Assembly (NCBI GenBank): GCA_020636045.1
Contig: JACJYP010000002.1
Coordinates: 186,001-250,000, forward strand
Origin: Lewinellaceae bacterium
GTDB taxonomy: Bacteria > Bacteroidota > Bacteroidia > Chitinophagales > Saprospiraceae
Direction of reading: 5' to 3'
Length of the DNA: 64,000 nt
The notes under the pieces were generated by a model, which made no database searches, was not told the DNA's origin, and worked only from the letters and a program-made list of their open reading frames with translations. The stretch's first letter is position 1, and every line of letters begins with the position of its first letter. The translations under genes and the position numbers were made by a program. This document shows, piece by piece, positions 7,873 through 16,495 of this stretch.

Positions 7873-9800
7873 GTGCTTTGGCTGTTTTTAACGGCCAGGC
7901 GGCTGTTGCGATGCCCGTAACTGAAGTAGATCACGAGACCGGCCACCAGCCAGATCGCAAACCCCATCCAGCTCTTGGCAGGTATTTGGGCCATCATATA
8001 GAAACAAAATACCAAACCCAGCACGGGGATCAGCGAAAGCGAGTGCCGGAAACTCAGCACTGCCAGCCACAGGCTGGTAAAGATGAACAGCCACATCGGT
8101 ATCTTGTGCTGGAAGTGCTTCCAGCCGGATTCGTATTTCAATTCGTCGGATACCGGCATGGCGGCCACGGTTTCGAGGTATTTGGCGTTGTCGAGGCTGC
8201 CGAGGTAATCGGCCAGGTCGTTGCCGGCAGCGGCCAGTCCGTCGCCGTCGCGCTGTGCGATCTGCGTTTTGACCGCAGCGATCTCCTGCTCGTGCAGCCC
8301 GCTCATCAGATCTTCCACGGCATAGGTTTCAGGTGCATTGCCCAGCCATGCCTTGGTATCGTCGGGGTATTTTGCAAACAAAAATGCGATCATGCCGAGC
8401 AGCATGGCGGGATATAGCCAGCGGGCATTCACATAGGGCGTGCGGAACTTGCCGCGCGGCGCATCAGGTGTCATCTGAAGTTTCAGCACGCCGGCACAGA
8501 CGAGTACAAAGGCGAACAGCGTGCCCATGCTGCACAAATCAAGCACCGTATCGCTGGGGATGAACAGCATGGGTATCACGACGAACAGCCCGGTCACGAT
8601 GGTGGAAAAATCCGGCGTTCTGAAGGTCGGGTGAATGCGCGAGAAGCGTTTGGGCAAAAGCCCGTCGCGGCTCATGGTCATCCAGATGCGCGGCTGGCCG
8701 ATCTGGAACACCAGGAACACCCCTGCCATGGCCACCACGGCGCTCACGGCGATCACGCCGGAAAACCACTTGAGGTTGAGTTTAGAAAAAACGTATGCCA
8801 GCGGATCGTTGACGTCGAGTTCCTTGTAGTTCACCATGCCCGTCAGCACCAGGGCGATCACGATGTACAGCACCGTACACAGGACGATGGAATATACCAT
8901 CGCCCGGGGCAGGTCGCGCTGCGGATCCTTGCACTCTTCCGCCGTAGTGGACAAGGCGTCGAAGCCGATATAGGCAAAAAACACCGATGAAACACCGGCC
9001 ATCACCCCGCCGAAGCCGTTGGGTACGAAGGGATTCCAGTTGGTGGTGTCCACGTAAAAGACGCCGACGATGATCACCAGCAATACCACGGCGATCTTCA
9101 GCACGACCATGATGTTGGCCGTTTTTTTGGATTCGCGGATGCCGATGTACACCAGCGCGGTGATCAGGATCGACATGATGATCGCCGGCAGGTCGAGAAT
9201 GGTGCGCAGGCTTCCGATCTGCGGCGCCTGCGTCCACGCCTCGTATGCTTCGCGCTGGGCGTCCGTAAAGTCGGCCGGGGAGCCGCCTGCCTTTACCAGC
9301 CCGTTGGCAATTTCGTATCCTTCCTTCGCGGAAACGTAGTCGACGGTCGCCCAGGCGGGAATGTGCCAGCCTGCGCTTTCGCACAGCCCCGTAAAATAAC
9401 CCGACCACGACACGGCCACCGTGATATTGCCGACGGCGTATTCCATGATCAGCGCCCAGCCGATGATCCAGGCGATCAGTTCGCCGAATGCGACGTAGGA
9501 ATACGTATAGGCGCTGCCGGAAACGGGGATCAGCGAGGCAAATTCTGCATAGGCGAACGCCGCAAACCCGCAGGCCAGGGCTGTGAAAATAAACAAAAAG
9601 ACCACGGCCGGGCCGCCGTTGTAACTTGCCGATCCGATCGTGCTGAAGATGCCTGCGCCGATGATCGCCGCGATGCCGAGGGCGGTCAGGTCGATCACCC
9701 GCAGGTTCTTGTGGAGCCCGCCGTGTTCGGAAGCCGATTCGGCAGAAGCGATGGCGTCGTCGATATTTTTTTTCCGGAAAAGATTGTCGAGAAAGGACAT
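7869..9800 (-). CDS. APC-family amino-acid permease
   Basis: A 643-residue inner-membrane transporter. It has the APC start (LTALGIAAIIGAGIFSTIG, about residues 40-58) with the conserved GAGIF helix break, a second conserved segment (FAYAEFASLIPVSGSAYTYS) and about 12 further hydrophobic helices. A soluble insert of about 110 residues (roughly 470-580, rich in Asp, Glu, Ala) precedes the last helices and is longer than in typical cationic amino-acid permeases such as YfnA. Substrate specificity cannot be read. It starts the coupled permease-sirtuin-kinase-peptidase run; the methyltransferase ends 57 bases upstream and a promoter overlaps that gap. Confidence 0.88.
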   Translation of the reverse strand: MSFLDNLFRKKNIDDAIASAESASEHGGLHKNLRVIDLTALGIAAIIGAGIFSTIGSASYNGGPAVVFLFIFTALACGFAAFAYAEFASLIPVSGSAYTYSYVAFGELIAWIIGWALIMEYAVGNITVAVSWSGYFTGLCESAGWHIPAWATVDYVSAKEGYEIANGLVKAGGSPADFTDAQREAYEAWTQAPQIGSLRTILDLPAIIMSILITALVYIGIRESKKTANIMVVLKIAVVLLVIIVGVFYVDTTNWNPFVPNGFGGVMAGVSSVFFAYIGFDALSTTAEECKDPQRDLPRAMVYSIVLCTVLYIVIALVLTGMVNYKELDVNDPLAYVFSKLNLKWFSGVIAVSAVVAMAGVFLVFQIGQPRIWMTMSRDGLLPKRFSRIHPTFRTPDFSTIVTGLFVVIPMLFIPSDTVLDLCSMGTLFAFVLVCAGVLKLQMTPDAPRGKFRTPYVNARWLYPAMLLGMIAFLFAKYPDDTKAWLGNAPETYAVEDLMSGLHEQEIAAVKTQIAQRDGDGLAAAGNDLADYLGSLDNAKYLETVAAMPVSDELKYESGWKHFQHKIPMWLFIFTSLWLAVLSFRHSLSLIPVLGLVFCFYMMAQIPAKSWMGFAIWLVAGLVIYFSYGHRNSRLAVKNSQST

Positions 9801-9834
9801 GCTGTAAAACTCGGGTTTGAATGTTTTCAGCGTC

Positions 9835-9861
9835 CAAAGTATGGTTTTCCTGAGATTTCAA
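9835..9861 (-). promoter_or_regulatory. Probable promoter of the permease-sirtuin-kinase operon
   Basis: On the minus strand, TTG (9861-9859), 17 bases, then TACTTTG (9841-9835), a 7-base form of the -7 box, 34 bases ahead of the permease ATG. The -33 element overlaps the stop codon of the methyltransferase gene. Confidence 0.5.
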
Positions 9862-10658
9862 GGTTTTATTGCCTGGATGGAATACACCATCGGAATGATG
9901 CCTTCCAGTCCCTGTATCCTGAAAAAACCGTCGTCGCCTTTTACCGTTTTGTCGAAACAGTCGTACGGCGAATACGGGTATTCGTTCAGAAAGCGGATCT
10001 GAAGTCCCTGGCCCGTCAGGCTGTTGATCACCTCCGAGAGGCTGTGGTTCCAGCCGTAATCAGTGTACTGGATGTTTGCATACCGGTCGGAGTAGCTGCC
10101 GACGTTTTCGCTCTGTATCACCCCGCTGTTGTGGTAAGGGTATTTGAAACGCTCCATCTGCTCGTCGAACATCCATATGACGGGGTGGAATTCAGCGATG
10201 TAGAACATGCCGCCCGGCTTCAGAAAATGGTTGACGACCGCCGCCCAGCGATCGAGATCGGGCAGCCACCCGACAACGCCGTAGGAAGTGAAAACGATGT
10301 CGTATTGCCCTTCCAGGTGCTGCGGCAGGTCGTACACGTTGCAGCAGACGAATTTCGCCGGCAGTTTCGTTTCTTCTGCCAGTTGTCGGGCGCACGCGAT
10401 GGCTTCGTCGGAGAGATCGCAACCCGTGACGCCGGCGCCCAGGCGGGCCCACGACAGCGTGTCCTGGCCGAAATGGCATTGCAGATGCAGGAGGCTTTTG
10501 CCCTTTACATCGCCGACCTCGCGCAATTCAATGGAAGTCAGGCTGGTAGCACCGTTCTTCCAGGCGTCGAGGTTATAAAATTCCGAGTCTTTGTGCACCC
10601 CCGTGCGGAGGTTCCAGGCCTGGCGGTTGGCTTCGAAGTACTGATCGTAGTTTTCCAT
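9858..10658 (-). CDS. Class I SAM-dependent methyltransferase
   Basis: A 266-residue cytoplasmic Rossmann-fold methyltransferase. The SAM-binding motif I is unusual (LLHLQCHFGQDTLSWARLGA, residues about 55-74), with HFGQD in place of the common GxGxG; this form is typical of a bacterial subfamily. Motif II is VTGCDLSDEAI and a later acidic loop reads NVYDLP. The substrate is unknown. It may be read through into the permease gene 57 bases downstream. The start at 10658 is the first ATG after the CCAACC/GGTTGG palindrome cluster. Confidence 0.85.
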   Translation of the reverse strand: MENYDQYFEANRQAWNLRTGVHKDSEFYNLDAWKNGATSLTSIELREVGDVKGKSLLHLQCHFGQDTLSWARLGAGVTGCDLSDEAIACARQLAEETKLPAKFVCCNVYDLPQHLEGQYDIVFTSYGVVGWLPDLDRWAAVVNHFLKPGGMFYIAEFHPVIWMFDEQMERFKYPYHNSGVIQSENVGSYSDRYANIQYTDYGWNHSLSEVINSLTGQGLQIRFLNEYPYSPYDCFDKTVKGDDGFFRIQGLEGIIPMVYSIQAIKP

Positions 10659-10666
10659 AAAGTGGT

Positions 10667-10796
10667 CCCAACCTCCGGTTGGGTTTTTTGATCCTAACCC
10701 TCCGGTTGGACTCTGTTTGATTGTTTTTGCAAGCGCTGGTTGGCGGCATGTTCACCAACCTAAGTTTGAGGTCACTTTTGCCAACCATAGGTTGGC
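10667..10796. repeat. Cluster of CCAACC-n-GGTTGG palindromes
   Basis: Between two minus-strand genes lie four copies of one short palindrome: CCCAACC-TCC-GGTTGGG (10667-10683), a degenerate AACCCTCCGGTTGG (10697-10709), GGTTGG...CCAACC in opposite order (10738-10760), and GCCAACC-ATA-GGTTGGC (10780-10796), which begins directly after the stop of the 10798-12102 gene. The first is followed by TTTTTT on the plus strand. They may act as terminators or be mobile REP-like units. Confidence 0.7.
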
Positions 10797-10797
10797 G

Positions 10798-12102
10798 TTA
10801 CTGGGCTTCTTCCCGCCCCAGATATCCGGCTTTTGCGCGCCAGAGCGGATCGTCGTTTTGCAGCAAATGCCGTAAAACGGTTTCGTAGGCCGATATCTTT
10901 TTGTATTCCTCGGCCCGCGCGCGCACGTTTCCGCCGAAATCATAATTTTTCAGGGCCGGGAATTCGTTGCCCAGGGCATCCGGCACGTCAGGCAGCCGGT
11001 AGGCGACCACCCCGCTGGCCGGAGCGGTATAAACCTCCCAACCGATATTTGGAGTTCCCGGGCGTGTGCGGGAAAATACAAGCGCATCGAAATTGCCGAT
11101 GCATTGCGTGGCCACGAGGCGGTTGTCAGAGAGGGTAGTGGGCTGCAGATCGAAAGCCGGAACGGGCGCCGTGGCCGGTATGTCCGCATAAAAATCGTCG
11201 CTGTAATAAGTGTACCCGCCGGGATTGGGATCGGCGCCGCTCAGGCGGACGCGAAAGCCGCTGTACGGTTTGGGACCCGGATCGAACACATCGTTGGTGA
11301 TCGGTTCGTAGATGTCGACATCGCTGAAGACCGGGACGGCGCCGCCCGGTGCGCGCAGCAGATCGCCCAGGGCCAGAAACTGAAATCCGGAAGTGTCTAC
11401 AATACCGTCGACTTTGTATTCCCAGGCGGCCGTGAAGGGCAGCGCGATATTTTTCGGTGCGGCAAAAATGGGCAGCATCACGGCGGCATCCAGCGTAGCG
11501 TCGAGTTGGGGCTCGCTCACCTGGTCGAACAGGATGAACCGCCACATTTGCTGGCCGTTCACACGTGCGCGCAGCCATATTTTTCCGGTGTGCTGCACGC
11601 GGTAGCGGCCGTTGAAGTTATTGGAGGCTTGCGGCTGCTCAAACGTGAGTCCGTCGGGCACAATGACCGTATCGACCGATGTGACATTGGTAAAATGGAC
11701 GTTCAGGTCGGTGGTCAGATAGGGGAAAATATTGCGCAGGTTGATCGTCTCCCCGTGCTGCAGGCTGGTATACGTCGTCAGGGTGACGATCGTATCGCGT
11801 ACGCCCGAGCCCGGCGCGTCGATAGCCACGATCTTGGCCACCGTACAGTCGAACCGATCATCCGTGCCTGAGTTGGGCGCCTCCACTACTGTCGTCGCGT
11901 GGCCCGGCAGTTCCCGGTAGACGAGGGTCTCGCCGTCCTCACCGGAAAGAAAAATTGCGAGGCGCGCCTGCAGGGGGCCGTATTCATTGTTGACGGTGAC
12001 GGAAAAGGGCGTTTCGGGCGTGATGGGCGGAGGAGCGGGGTCCTTTTTGCAGCCGATGATAAAAAGCGCCGCAACGAACGCACAGATCAGTCTTGTGTTC
12101 AT
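10798..12102 (-). CDS. Hypothetical lipoprotein
   Basis: A 434-residue predicted lipoprotein. The N-terminus MNTRLICAFVAALFIIGCKKD has a lipobox ending in Cys18 (FIIGC), followed by a Pro-rich linker. The rest is a beta-rich exported domain of unrecognised family, with several short acidic loops. The frame stays open for 27 codons upstream, but the ATG at 12102 is the one that gives a lipoprotein signal. It would be attached to the inner leaflet or surface of the outer membrane. A TACCTTTG promoter box lies at 12181-12188. The stop is immediately followed by one of the CCAACC/GGTTGG palindromes. Confidence 0.7.
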   Translation of the reverse strand: MNTRLICAFVAALFIIGCKKDPAPPPITPETPFSVTVNNEYGPLQARLAIFLSGEDGETLVYRELPGHATTVVEAPNSGTDDRFDCTVAKIVAIDAPGSGVRDTIVTLTTYTSLQHGETINLRNIFPYLTTDLNVHFTNVTSVDTVIVPDGLTFEQPQASNNFNGRYRVQHTGKIWLRARVNGQQMWRFILFDQVSEPQLDATLDAAVMLPIFAAPKNIALPFTAAWEYKVDGIVDTSGFQFLALGDLLRAPGGAVPVFSDVDIYEPITNDVFDPGPKPYSGFRVRLSGADPNPGGYTYYSDDFYADIPATAPVPAFDLQPTTLSDNRLVATQCIGNFDALVFSRTRPGTPNIGWEVYTAPASGVVAYRLPDVPDALGNEFPALKNYDFGGNVRARAEEYKKISAYETVLRHLLQNDDPLWRAKAGYLGREEAQ

Positions 12103-12180
12103 GCCTTGTCGTTTTTGGTTTAATGTGTACTGCATGTTGCCGTTCCGCAACCTGGCAGCGTACCGGTATTTCGTATTGTA

Positions 12181-12188
12181 CAAAGGTA
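12181..12188 (-). promoter_or_regulatory. -7 box for the 10798-12102 lipoprotein gene
   Basis: TACCTTTG on the minus strand is a perfect TAnnTTTG match, 78 bases upstream of the lipoprotein ATG. No clear TTG was seen at the -33 position. Confidence 0.55.
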
Positions 12189-12271
12189 GTCGCCGGGAAA
12201 AAAATTACCGCTACTTTACCGGCGCTTCGGATATTCGCACCGTTCTTTTCCGTTTTGTTTAACGATATACG

Positions 12272-12838
12272 ATGAAAACAATTGCTGTATTCTGCGGCGC
12301 GAACAAGGGCGCCTACCCCTGGTTTGAAGAGGCCGCTATCACACTTGGCAAAACCCTGGCCGAACGCGGCATTCGCGCCATGTTTGGCGGCGGCAGCGTC
12401 GGCCTGATGGGTGTGCTGGCCGATGCCGTACTGGCCAATGGAGGTGCGATCACCGGCGTGATCACCCATCAGTTGCACGGCCTCGAACTCGGTCACCCCG
12501 GGGTGACCGACATGATCCATGTGGAAACCATGTCCGAACGCCGGGTGCTGCTTCTCCGCGATACCGACGGCGTGATCACCCTGCCCGGCGGCTATGGCTC
12601 GATGGATGAACATTTCGAAGCCCTGACCCTGGCGCAACTGCACCAATACCGCAAACCGATCGGACTGCTCAACGTCCGCGGGTATTACGATCCGATGTTG
12701 CGCATGCTCGACAATATGGTGGAATGTGGATTCCTTAAACCCGACAACCGCCAGCTCTGCCTCGACTCCGACACGGTAAGCGACCTGCTCGATAAAATGG
12801 AGGCTTACGAGTACAAAGCCCTCCAAAAATGGCTCTGA
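12272..12838 (+). CDS. LOG-family nucleotide phosphoribohydrolase (TIGR00730)
   Basis: A 188-residue Rossmann-like protein of the LOG family (cytokinin riboside 5'-monophosphate phosphoribohydrolase / AMP nucleosidase-like), which cleaves the N-glycosidic bond of nucleoside monophosphates. It starts with the family motif FCGANKG, continues with GGGSVGLMG (residues about 43-51) and contains the signature PGGYGSMDE, a Ser variant of PGGxGTxxE, with the catalytic Glu. The length matches the family. It stands alone, divergent from the lipoprotein gene. The natural bacterial substrate is uncertain. Confidence 0.92.
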   Translation: MKTIAVFCGANKGAYPWFEEAAITLGKTLAERGIRAMFGGGSVGLMGVLADAVLANGGAITGVITHQLHGLELGHPGVTDMIHVETMSERRVLLLRDTDGVITLPGGYGSMDEHFEALTLAQLHQYRKPIGLLNVRGYYDPMLRMLDNMVECGFLKPDNRQLCLDSDTVSDLLDKMEAYEYKALQKWL

Positions 12839-12894
12839 AGCGGCATTTGGGGTTAAAATTCTTTTAAAACTACCCTCCCGGGCGTGACTGTTTT

Positions 12895-12925
12895 TTGTTT
12901 TTCGGTTTTAGGAATGGTACATTTG
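12895..12925 (+). promoter_or_regulatory. Promoter of the 12958 thioredoxin-fold gene
   Basis: TTG (12895-12897), 20 bases, then TACATTTG (12918-12925), a perfect TAnnTTTG box. The ATG follows 32 bases later. Confidence 0.75.
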
Positions 12926-12957
12926 TTCTTAGTAAATCCGATTTGAACGTGTTTGAT

Positions 12958-13785
12958 ATGCGCAGATTCCTTATTGCTTGTTTAATCGCCTGTCTTGCCG
13001 GCCCTCTCGCCGCGCAACCAACCCCTCGTCCCAGTATCAAAAACAACATCAAGACTACACTGGTGCCGGCTACTACCGACCGGAGCAACAATACGAGATC
13101 GCAAACGAAAACCCGCTACAAACGCCCGGCCGATACGGACCAGTCCGTGGCGCCCCGCTACAGCGATGAAGGGACGGACAACCGCAACAACAACAGCGGT
13201 ACGAATGCCCGCGGTATCAGCACCCTGCGTCCTTCCGCAGCCAGCCTGACCCCGGGTACTACCACCGCCAAAACCATTTCCGGCGGGGTGAAAAAAGCCG
13301 CTACAGCGGAAGAGGTCAACCCCGTGCGGGTCAAATGGATGACCCTCGACGAAGCGCTTGAAAAAAGTAAAACCGAGAAGCGGAAGATCTTCGTGGACGT
13401 GTTTACCGAAATGTGCGGCTGGTGCAAGCGTATGGATTCCACGACCTTCATGAATCCCGCGGTGGTGGAATACCTCAACGAGCACTACTATCCGGTGAAA
13501 TTCAATGCCGAAGAGCAGGAAGATATCACCTTCAAGGACAAGACCTATCACTACAAAAAGAACGGCTCCCGCGGGTACCACGAGCTGGCTGCCGAATGGC
13601 TCAACAACCGCCTCAGTTACCCGACAGTCGTTTTTCTCGACGAAAATCAGGGGGTGATCCAGCCCCTGCCCGGCTATCAGGATGCCGCTAAAATGGAAGC
13701 GATCCTCAATTATTTCGGCACCGACAGCCATAAAAAAACGCCCTGGGAGGCATACCAGCGGAACTTCAGCCAGCAACAGCGATGA
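12958..13785 (+). CDS. Exported thioredoxin-fold protein with CGWC site
   Basis: A 275-residue exported protein. It has a signal peptide (MRRFLIACLIACLAGPLAAQ), a disordered Thr/Asn/Arg/Pro-rich linker of about 95 residues, then a thioredoxin-like domain (about 120-260). The redox motif CGWC (C153, C156) sits in VFTEMCGWCKRMDSTTF, and a cis-Pro lies in LSYPTVVFLDE. This layout fits DUF255/thioredoxin_7-type periplasmic oxidoreductases that handle disulfides in exported proteins. The reading frame is open 21 codons upstream, but the ATG at 12958 gives the signal peptide and the right promoter spacing. It ends before a weak terminator. Confidence 0.85.
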   Translation: MRRFLIACLIACLAGPLAAQPTPRPSIKNNIKTTLVPATTDRSNNTRSQTKTRYKRPADTDQSVAPRYSDEGTDNRNNNSGTNARGISTLRPSAASLTPGTTTAKTISGGVKKAATAEEVNPVRVKWMTLDEALEKSKTEKRKIFVDVFTEMCGWCKRMDSTTFMNPAVVEYLNEHYYPVKFNAEEQEDITFKDKTYHYKKNGSRGYHELAAEWLNNRLSYPTVVFLDENQGVIQPLPGYQDAAKMEAILNYFGTDSHKKTPWEAYQRNFSQQQR

Positions 13786-13831
13786 AGTTTCGGCCCGGGA
13801 AGAAACGGTTTTAATGTTAATAGAGTTGAGG

Positions 13832-13862
13832 GAGCGGCCCGCCATGCGCGTCGCTCTTTTTT
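13832..13862 (+). terminator. Probable terminator after the thioredoxin-fold gene
   Basis: GAGCG (13832-13836) pairs with CGCTC (13852-13856) and is followed by six T. The stem is short but correctly placed 46 bases after the stop. Confidence 0.5.
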
Positions 13863-13941
13863 ATGCCCAGGCCGTTCCCTTTGCATTATTTCACCTTACT
13901 TTGTCTGATAAAATCGCCCGCCTCTAAATTGTCATATCCTT

Positions 13942-15033
13942 ATGTCTGGAAACAGTTTCGGCCTTCTGTTCCGCGTTACCACTTTTGGCGAATCGCACGG
14001 CACAGCCATCGGCTGCATCGTCGACGGTTGCCCGGCCGGACTGGCGTTTGACCGCGATTTTATCCAGCATGAACTCGACCGCCGCCGCCCCGGCCAAAGC
14101 GCCATCGTGACCCAGCGCAAGGAAAGCGACACCGTGCAGGTGCTGAGCGGTGTTTTTGAAGGAAAAACCACGGGTACGCCCATCGCTTTTCTGATCCCCA
14201 ACGAGGACCAGCGTTCGCGCGATTACGATCATCTGGCAACGGCGTTCCGCCCCAGCCATGCCGACTATAGCTGGCAGGCCAAGTTCGGCCATCGCGACTA
14301 CCGCGGTGGTGGCCGGAGCAGCGCCCGCGAAACGGCAGCCCGCGTGGCCGCAGGCGCCCTGGCAAAATTGCTGCTGCGCGCATCCGGCATCGAAGTGCGC
14401 GCCTACGTCAGTCAGGTGGGCGCGCTTGCGCTTTCGGATGATTACAGGAGCCTGGACCTCGACCTGACGGAATCCAATGAACTGCGATGCCCCGACCCGG
14501 TCATGGCGGCAAAGATGATCGAACTGATCAGACAGGTGCGCAAGGAAGGCGATACGGTCGGCGGCGTGGTGACGGGCCTGGTGCAGGGCTGCCCTCCCGG
14601 CCTCGGCGCGCCGGTGTTCGATAAGTTGCACGCCGATCTCGGCAAGGCCATGCTGAGCATCAATGCCTCCAAAGGCTTCGAATACGGATCCGGTTTTGCA
14701 GGAGTGGCGATGCGGGGCAGCGCGCACAACGATCTTTTTGAACCGTCCGGCACACCGGACGCTCCTGCGATCACGACCAGAACGAACCATTCCGGCGGCG
14801 TCCAGGGCGGCATCTCGAACGGCATGGACATCTATTTCCGCGTCGCCTTCAAGCCGGTGGCCACCATTATGCGCGACCAGGAGACGGTCGACGAAAGCGG
14901 CGCGCCGGTCGTCATAAAAGGAAAAGGCCGGCACGATCCCTGCGTCGTGCCGCGCGCCGTACCGATCGTGGAGGCGATGGCCGCGCTCGTCATGGCCGAT
15001 CACCTGCTCCGCGCCCGCTCCGACAAGATATGA
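13942..15033 (+). CDS. aroC: Chorismate synthase
   Basis: Converts 5-enolpyruvylshikimate 3-phosphate to chorismate, the last step of the shikimate pathway, with reduced FMN. The protein has 363 residues, normal for the family. All signatures are visible: GESHGTAIGCIVDGCPAG near the N-terminus, RRRPGQSAI, the RGGGRSSARETAARVAAGA segment, and NHSGGVQGGISNG near residue 280. A TACTTTG element at 13897-13903 could be its -7 box. It is a single-gene unit with no other shikimate genes nearby, and no strong terminator is visible before the repeat-rich gap. Confidence 0.97.
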   Translation: MSGNSFGLLFRVTTFGESHGTAIGCIVDGCPAGLAFDRDFIQHELDRRRPGQSAIVTQRKESDTVQVLSGVFEGKTTGTPIAFLIPNEDQRSRDYDHLATAFRPSHADYSWQAKFGHRDYRGGGRSSARETAARVAAGALAKLLLRASGIEVRAYVSQVGALALSDDYRSLDLDLTESNELRCPDPVMAAKMIELIRQVRKEGDTVGGVVTGLVQGCPPGLGAPVFDKLHADLGKAMLSINASKGFEYGSGFAGVAMRGSAHNDLFEPSGTPDAPAITTRTNHSGGVQGGISNGMDIYFRVAFKPVATIMRDQETVDESGAPVVIKGKGRHDPCVVPRAVPIVEAMAALVMADHLLRARSDKI

Positions 15034-15072
15034 GAAACCGTTTTTTACGGCCATAAAGGACGTCTAGGGGGG

Positions 15073-15506
15073 TGAAACAAAGCGATAAACTGGAAATTGA
15101 AGAGATTAGAAATTCAATCGTCACCCGTCGAAGCGTTGATATTTGGCATACGGTTCGAAATTAGCGATTTGCATGGATAGTAAAATATTGATGTTCAATA
15201 GTTCACCTCAAGTTGTGCCGGTAGCGCGGCGTTTACGCCGCCCGGGTCAAGGCCATTCATGGCCGTAATGCGGAACGGTCGGCCGTAAATGACCGCCAAC
15301 AAGGCGGCGTGAACGCCGTGATACCGACATTCCGTATGGTTATGGCGCCCCTGTTGACAGCAAACGCCACGAACCGATCCATTGCTTGCCATTTGAGGTG
15401 TTTACATAAAATCAACGCTCAAGCGTGTGCCGACCGGAAACTGGAAGCCGGAAACTGGAAATTGAAGAGACTGGAGGAGTTCGGCGGTTTCTGAAACAAA
15501 GCGATA
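15073..15506. repeat. Repeat-rich intergenic gap with swapped direct repeats and a palindromic element
   Basis: The 472-base gap has no supported gene. TGAAACAAAGCGATA occurs at 15073-15087 and again at 15492-15506, the second copy ending in the A of the next ATG. ACTGGAAATTGAAGAGA occurs at 15089-15105 and 15454-15470, so the two blocks are in swapped order at the ends. In between, 15216-15331 is an imperfect inverted repeat: the left arm GGTAGCGCGGCGTTTACGCC matches the reverse complement of the right arm, GGTATCACGGCGTTCACGCC. Each arm holds smaller palindromes (GCGGCGT/ACGCCGC, GGCCAT/ATGGCC). It looks like a non-autonomous palindromic element. Confidence 0.7.
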
Positions 15507-16495
15507 TGTCATTTATCAAGCGCCTGCGCGCCACCTGGCGGCCCGACGAATACCACGGCTGGGGACGTACGCGCCGCTACTTTGAAGGCTGGTATTTCAA
15601 GATCGTTTCCCCCGATGAGCAGCATGCGCTGGCGTTCATTCCCGGTATTTCGATGAGCGCAGGCGGCGAAAAACACGCTTTCGTGCAGGTGATGGACGGA
15701 AAAGCCTGCCGCTCGCAGTACCACCGCCTTGATGCGGAGGTATTCCGGCCCGCGGCTCGACGCTTTGAAGTGGCGGTAGGCGAGAGCGTATTTTCAGGCG
15801 AACACCTCGCGCCCGGCCTGCCCGGCATCTCCGGCGCGATCCGCTTTCGCGACACCACGCCCTGGCCAAAAATGCTCGGCGCGCCGGGTATCATGGGCTG
15901 GTATTCGTTCGTGCCGTTCATGGAGTGCTTCCACGGTGTGGTGAGCCTGCACCACCTGCTGGAAGGTAGCCTTTCTTATCAATTGGCCGACGGGCCGGCT
16001 TATACAAACGTAGATTTCAGCGGGGGCAAGGGCTACATTGAAAAGGACTGGGGACGGTCGTTTCCGCGCGCTTATTTGTGGATGCAGACCAACCACTTCG
16101 ATACCCACGACCGCGCCTCGCTGATGGCATCGGTGGCGCATATTCCCTGGCTGGGCAGTTATTTTATCGGATTTATTTCCGGTTTCTGGCTCGACGGGCG
16201 GCTGTTTCGCTTTGCTACGTACACCGGCGCCCGCAAGCACCTGGAGATCGGCGAGGACACGCTGACGCTGGTATTTCAAAACCCCAAAACGGAACTGCGC
16301 CTGCGGGCACAACAGGCTGCCGGCACGGCATTGCATGCGCCCATATCGGGCGAAATGACCGGCAAGATCAACGAAAGCCTGCAGGCCAAAGTGCAGGTAG
16401 AACTGCTGGAAAATGGCCGCCGTATTTTTGAAGGATGCGGGCGAAACGCCGGCCTCGAAGTGGCGGGCGATACGGAAGTGCTGCTTCAGGGGTGA
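15506..16495 (+). CDS. Tocopherol-cyclase-like protein
   Basis: A 329-residue protein with clear similarity to the tocopherol cyclase family (PF14249), known from plants and cyanobacteria, where it closes the chromanol ring of vitamin E precursors. Seen here: the YFEGWYFKIV start (about residue 25), HGVVSLHHLLEGSL in the middle, and the family core GGKGYIEKDWGRSFPRAYLW (about residues 172-191) followed by MQTNHF. Bacteroidota are not known to make tocopherol, so the real substrate is open. There is no signal peptide. The ATG at 15506 overlaps a repeat copy. The stop abuts the convergent phosphatase gene with no gap. Confidence 0.82.
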   Translation: MSFIKRLRATWRPDEYHGWGRTRRYFEGWYFKIVSPDEQHALAFIPGISMSAGGEKHAFVQVMDGKACRSQYHRLDAEVFRPAARRFEVAVGESVFSGEHLAPGLPGISGAIRFRDTTPWPKMLGAPGIMGWYSFVPFMECFHGVVSLHHLLEGSLSYQLADGPAYTNVDFSGGKGYIEKDWGRSFPRAYLWMQTNHFDTHDRASLMASVAHIPWLGSYFIGFISGFWLDGRLFRFATYTGARKHLEIGEDTLTLVFQNPKTELRLRAQQAAGTALHAPISGEMTGKINESLQAKVQVELLENGRRIFEGCGRNAGLEVAGDTEVLLQG

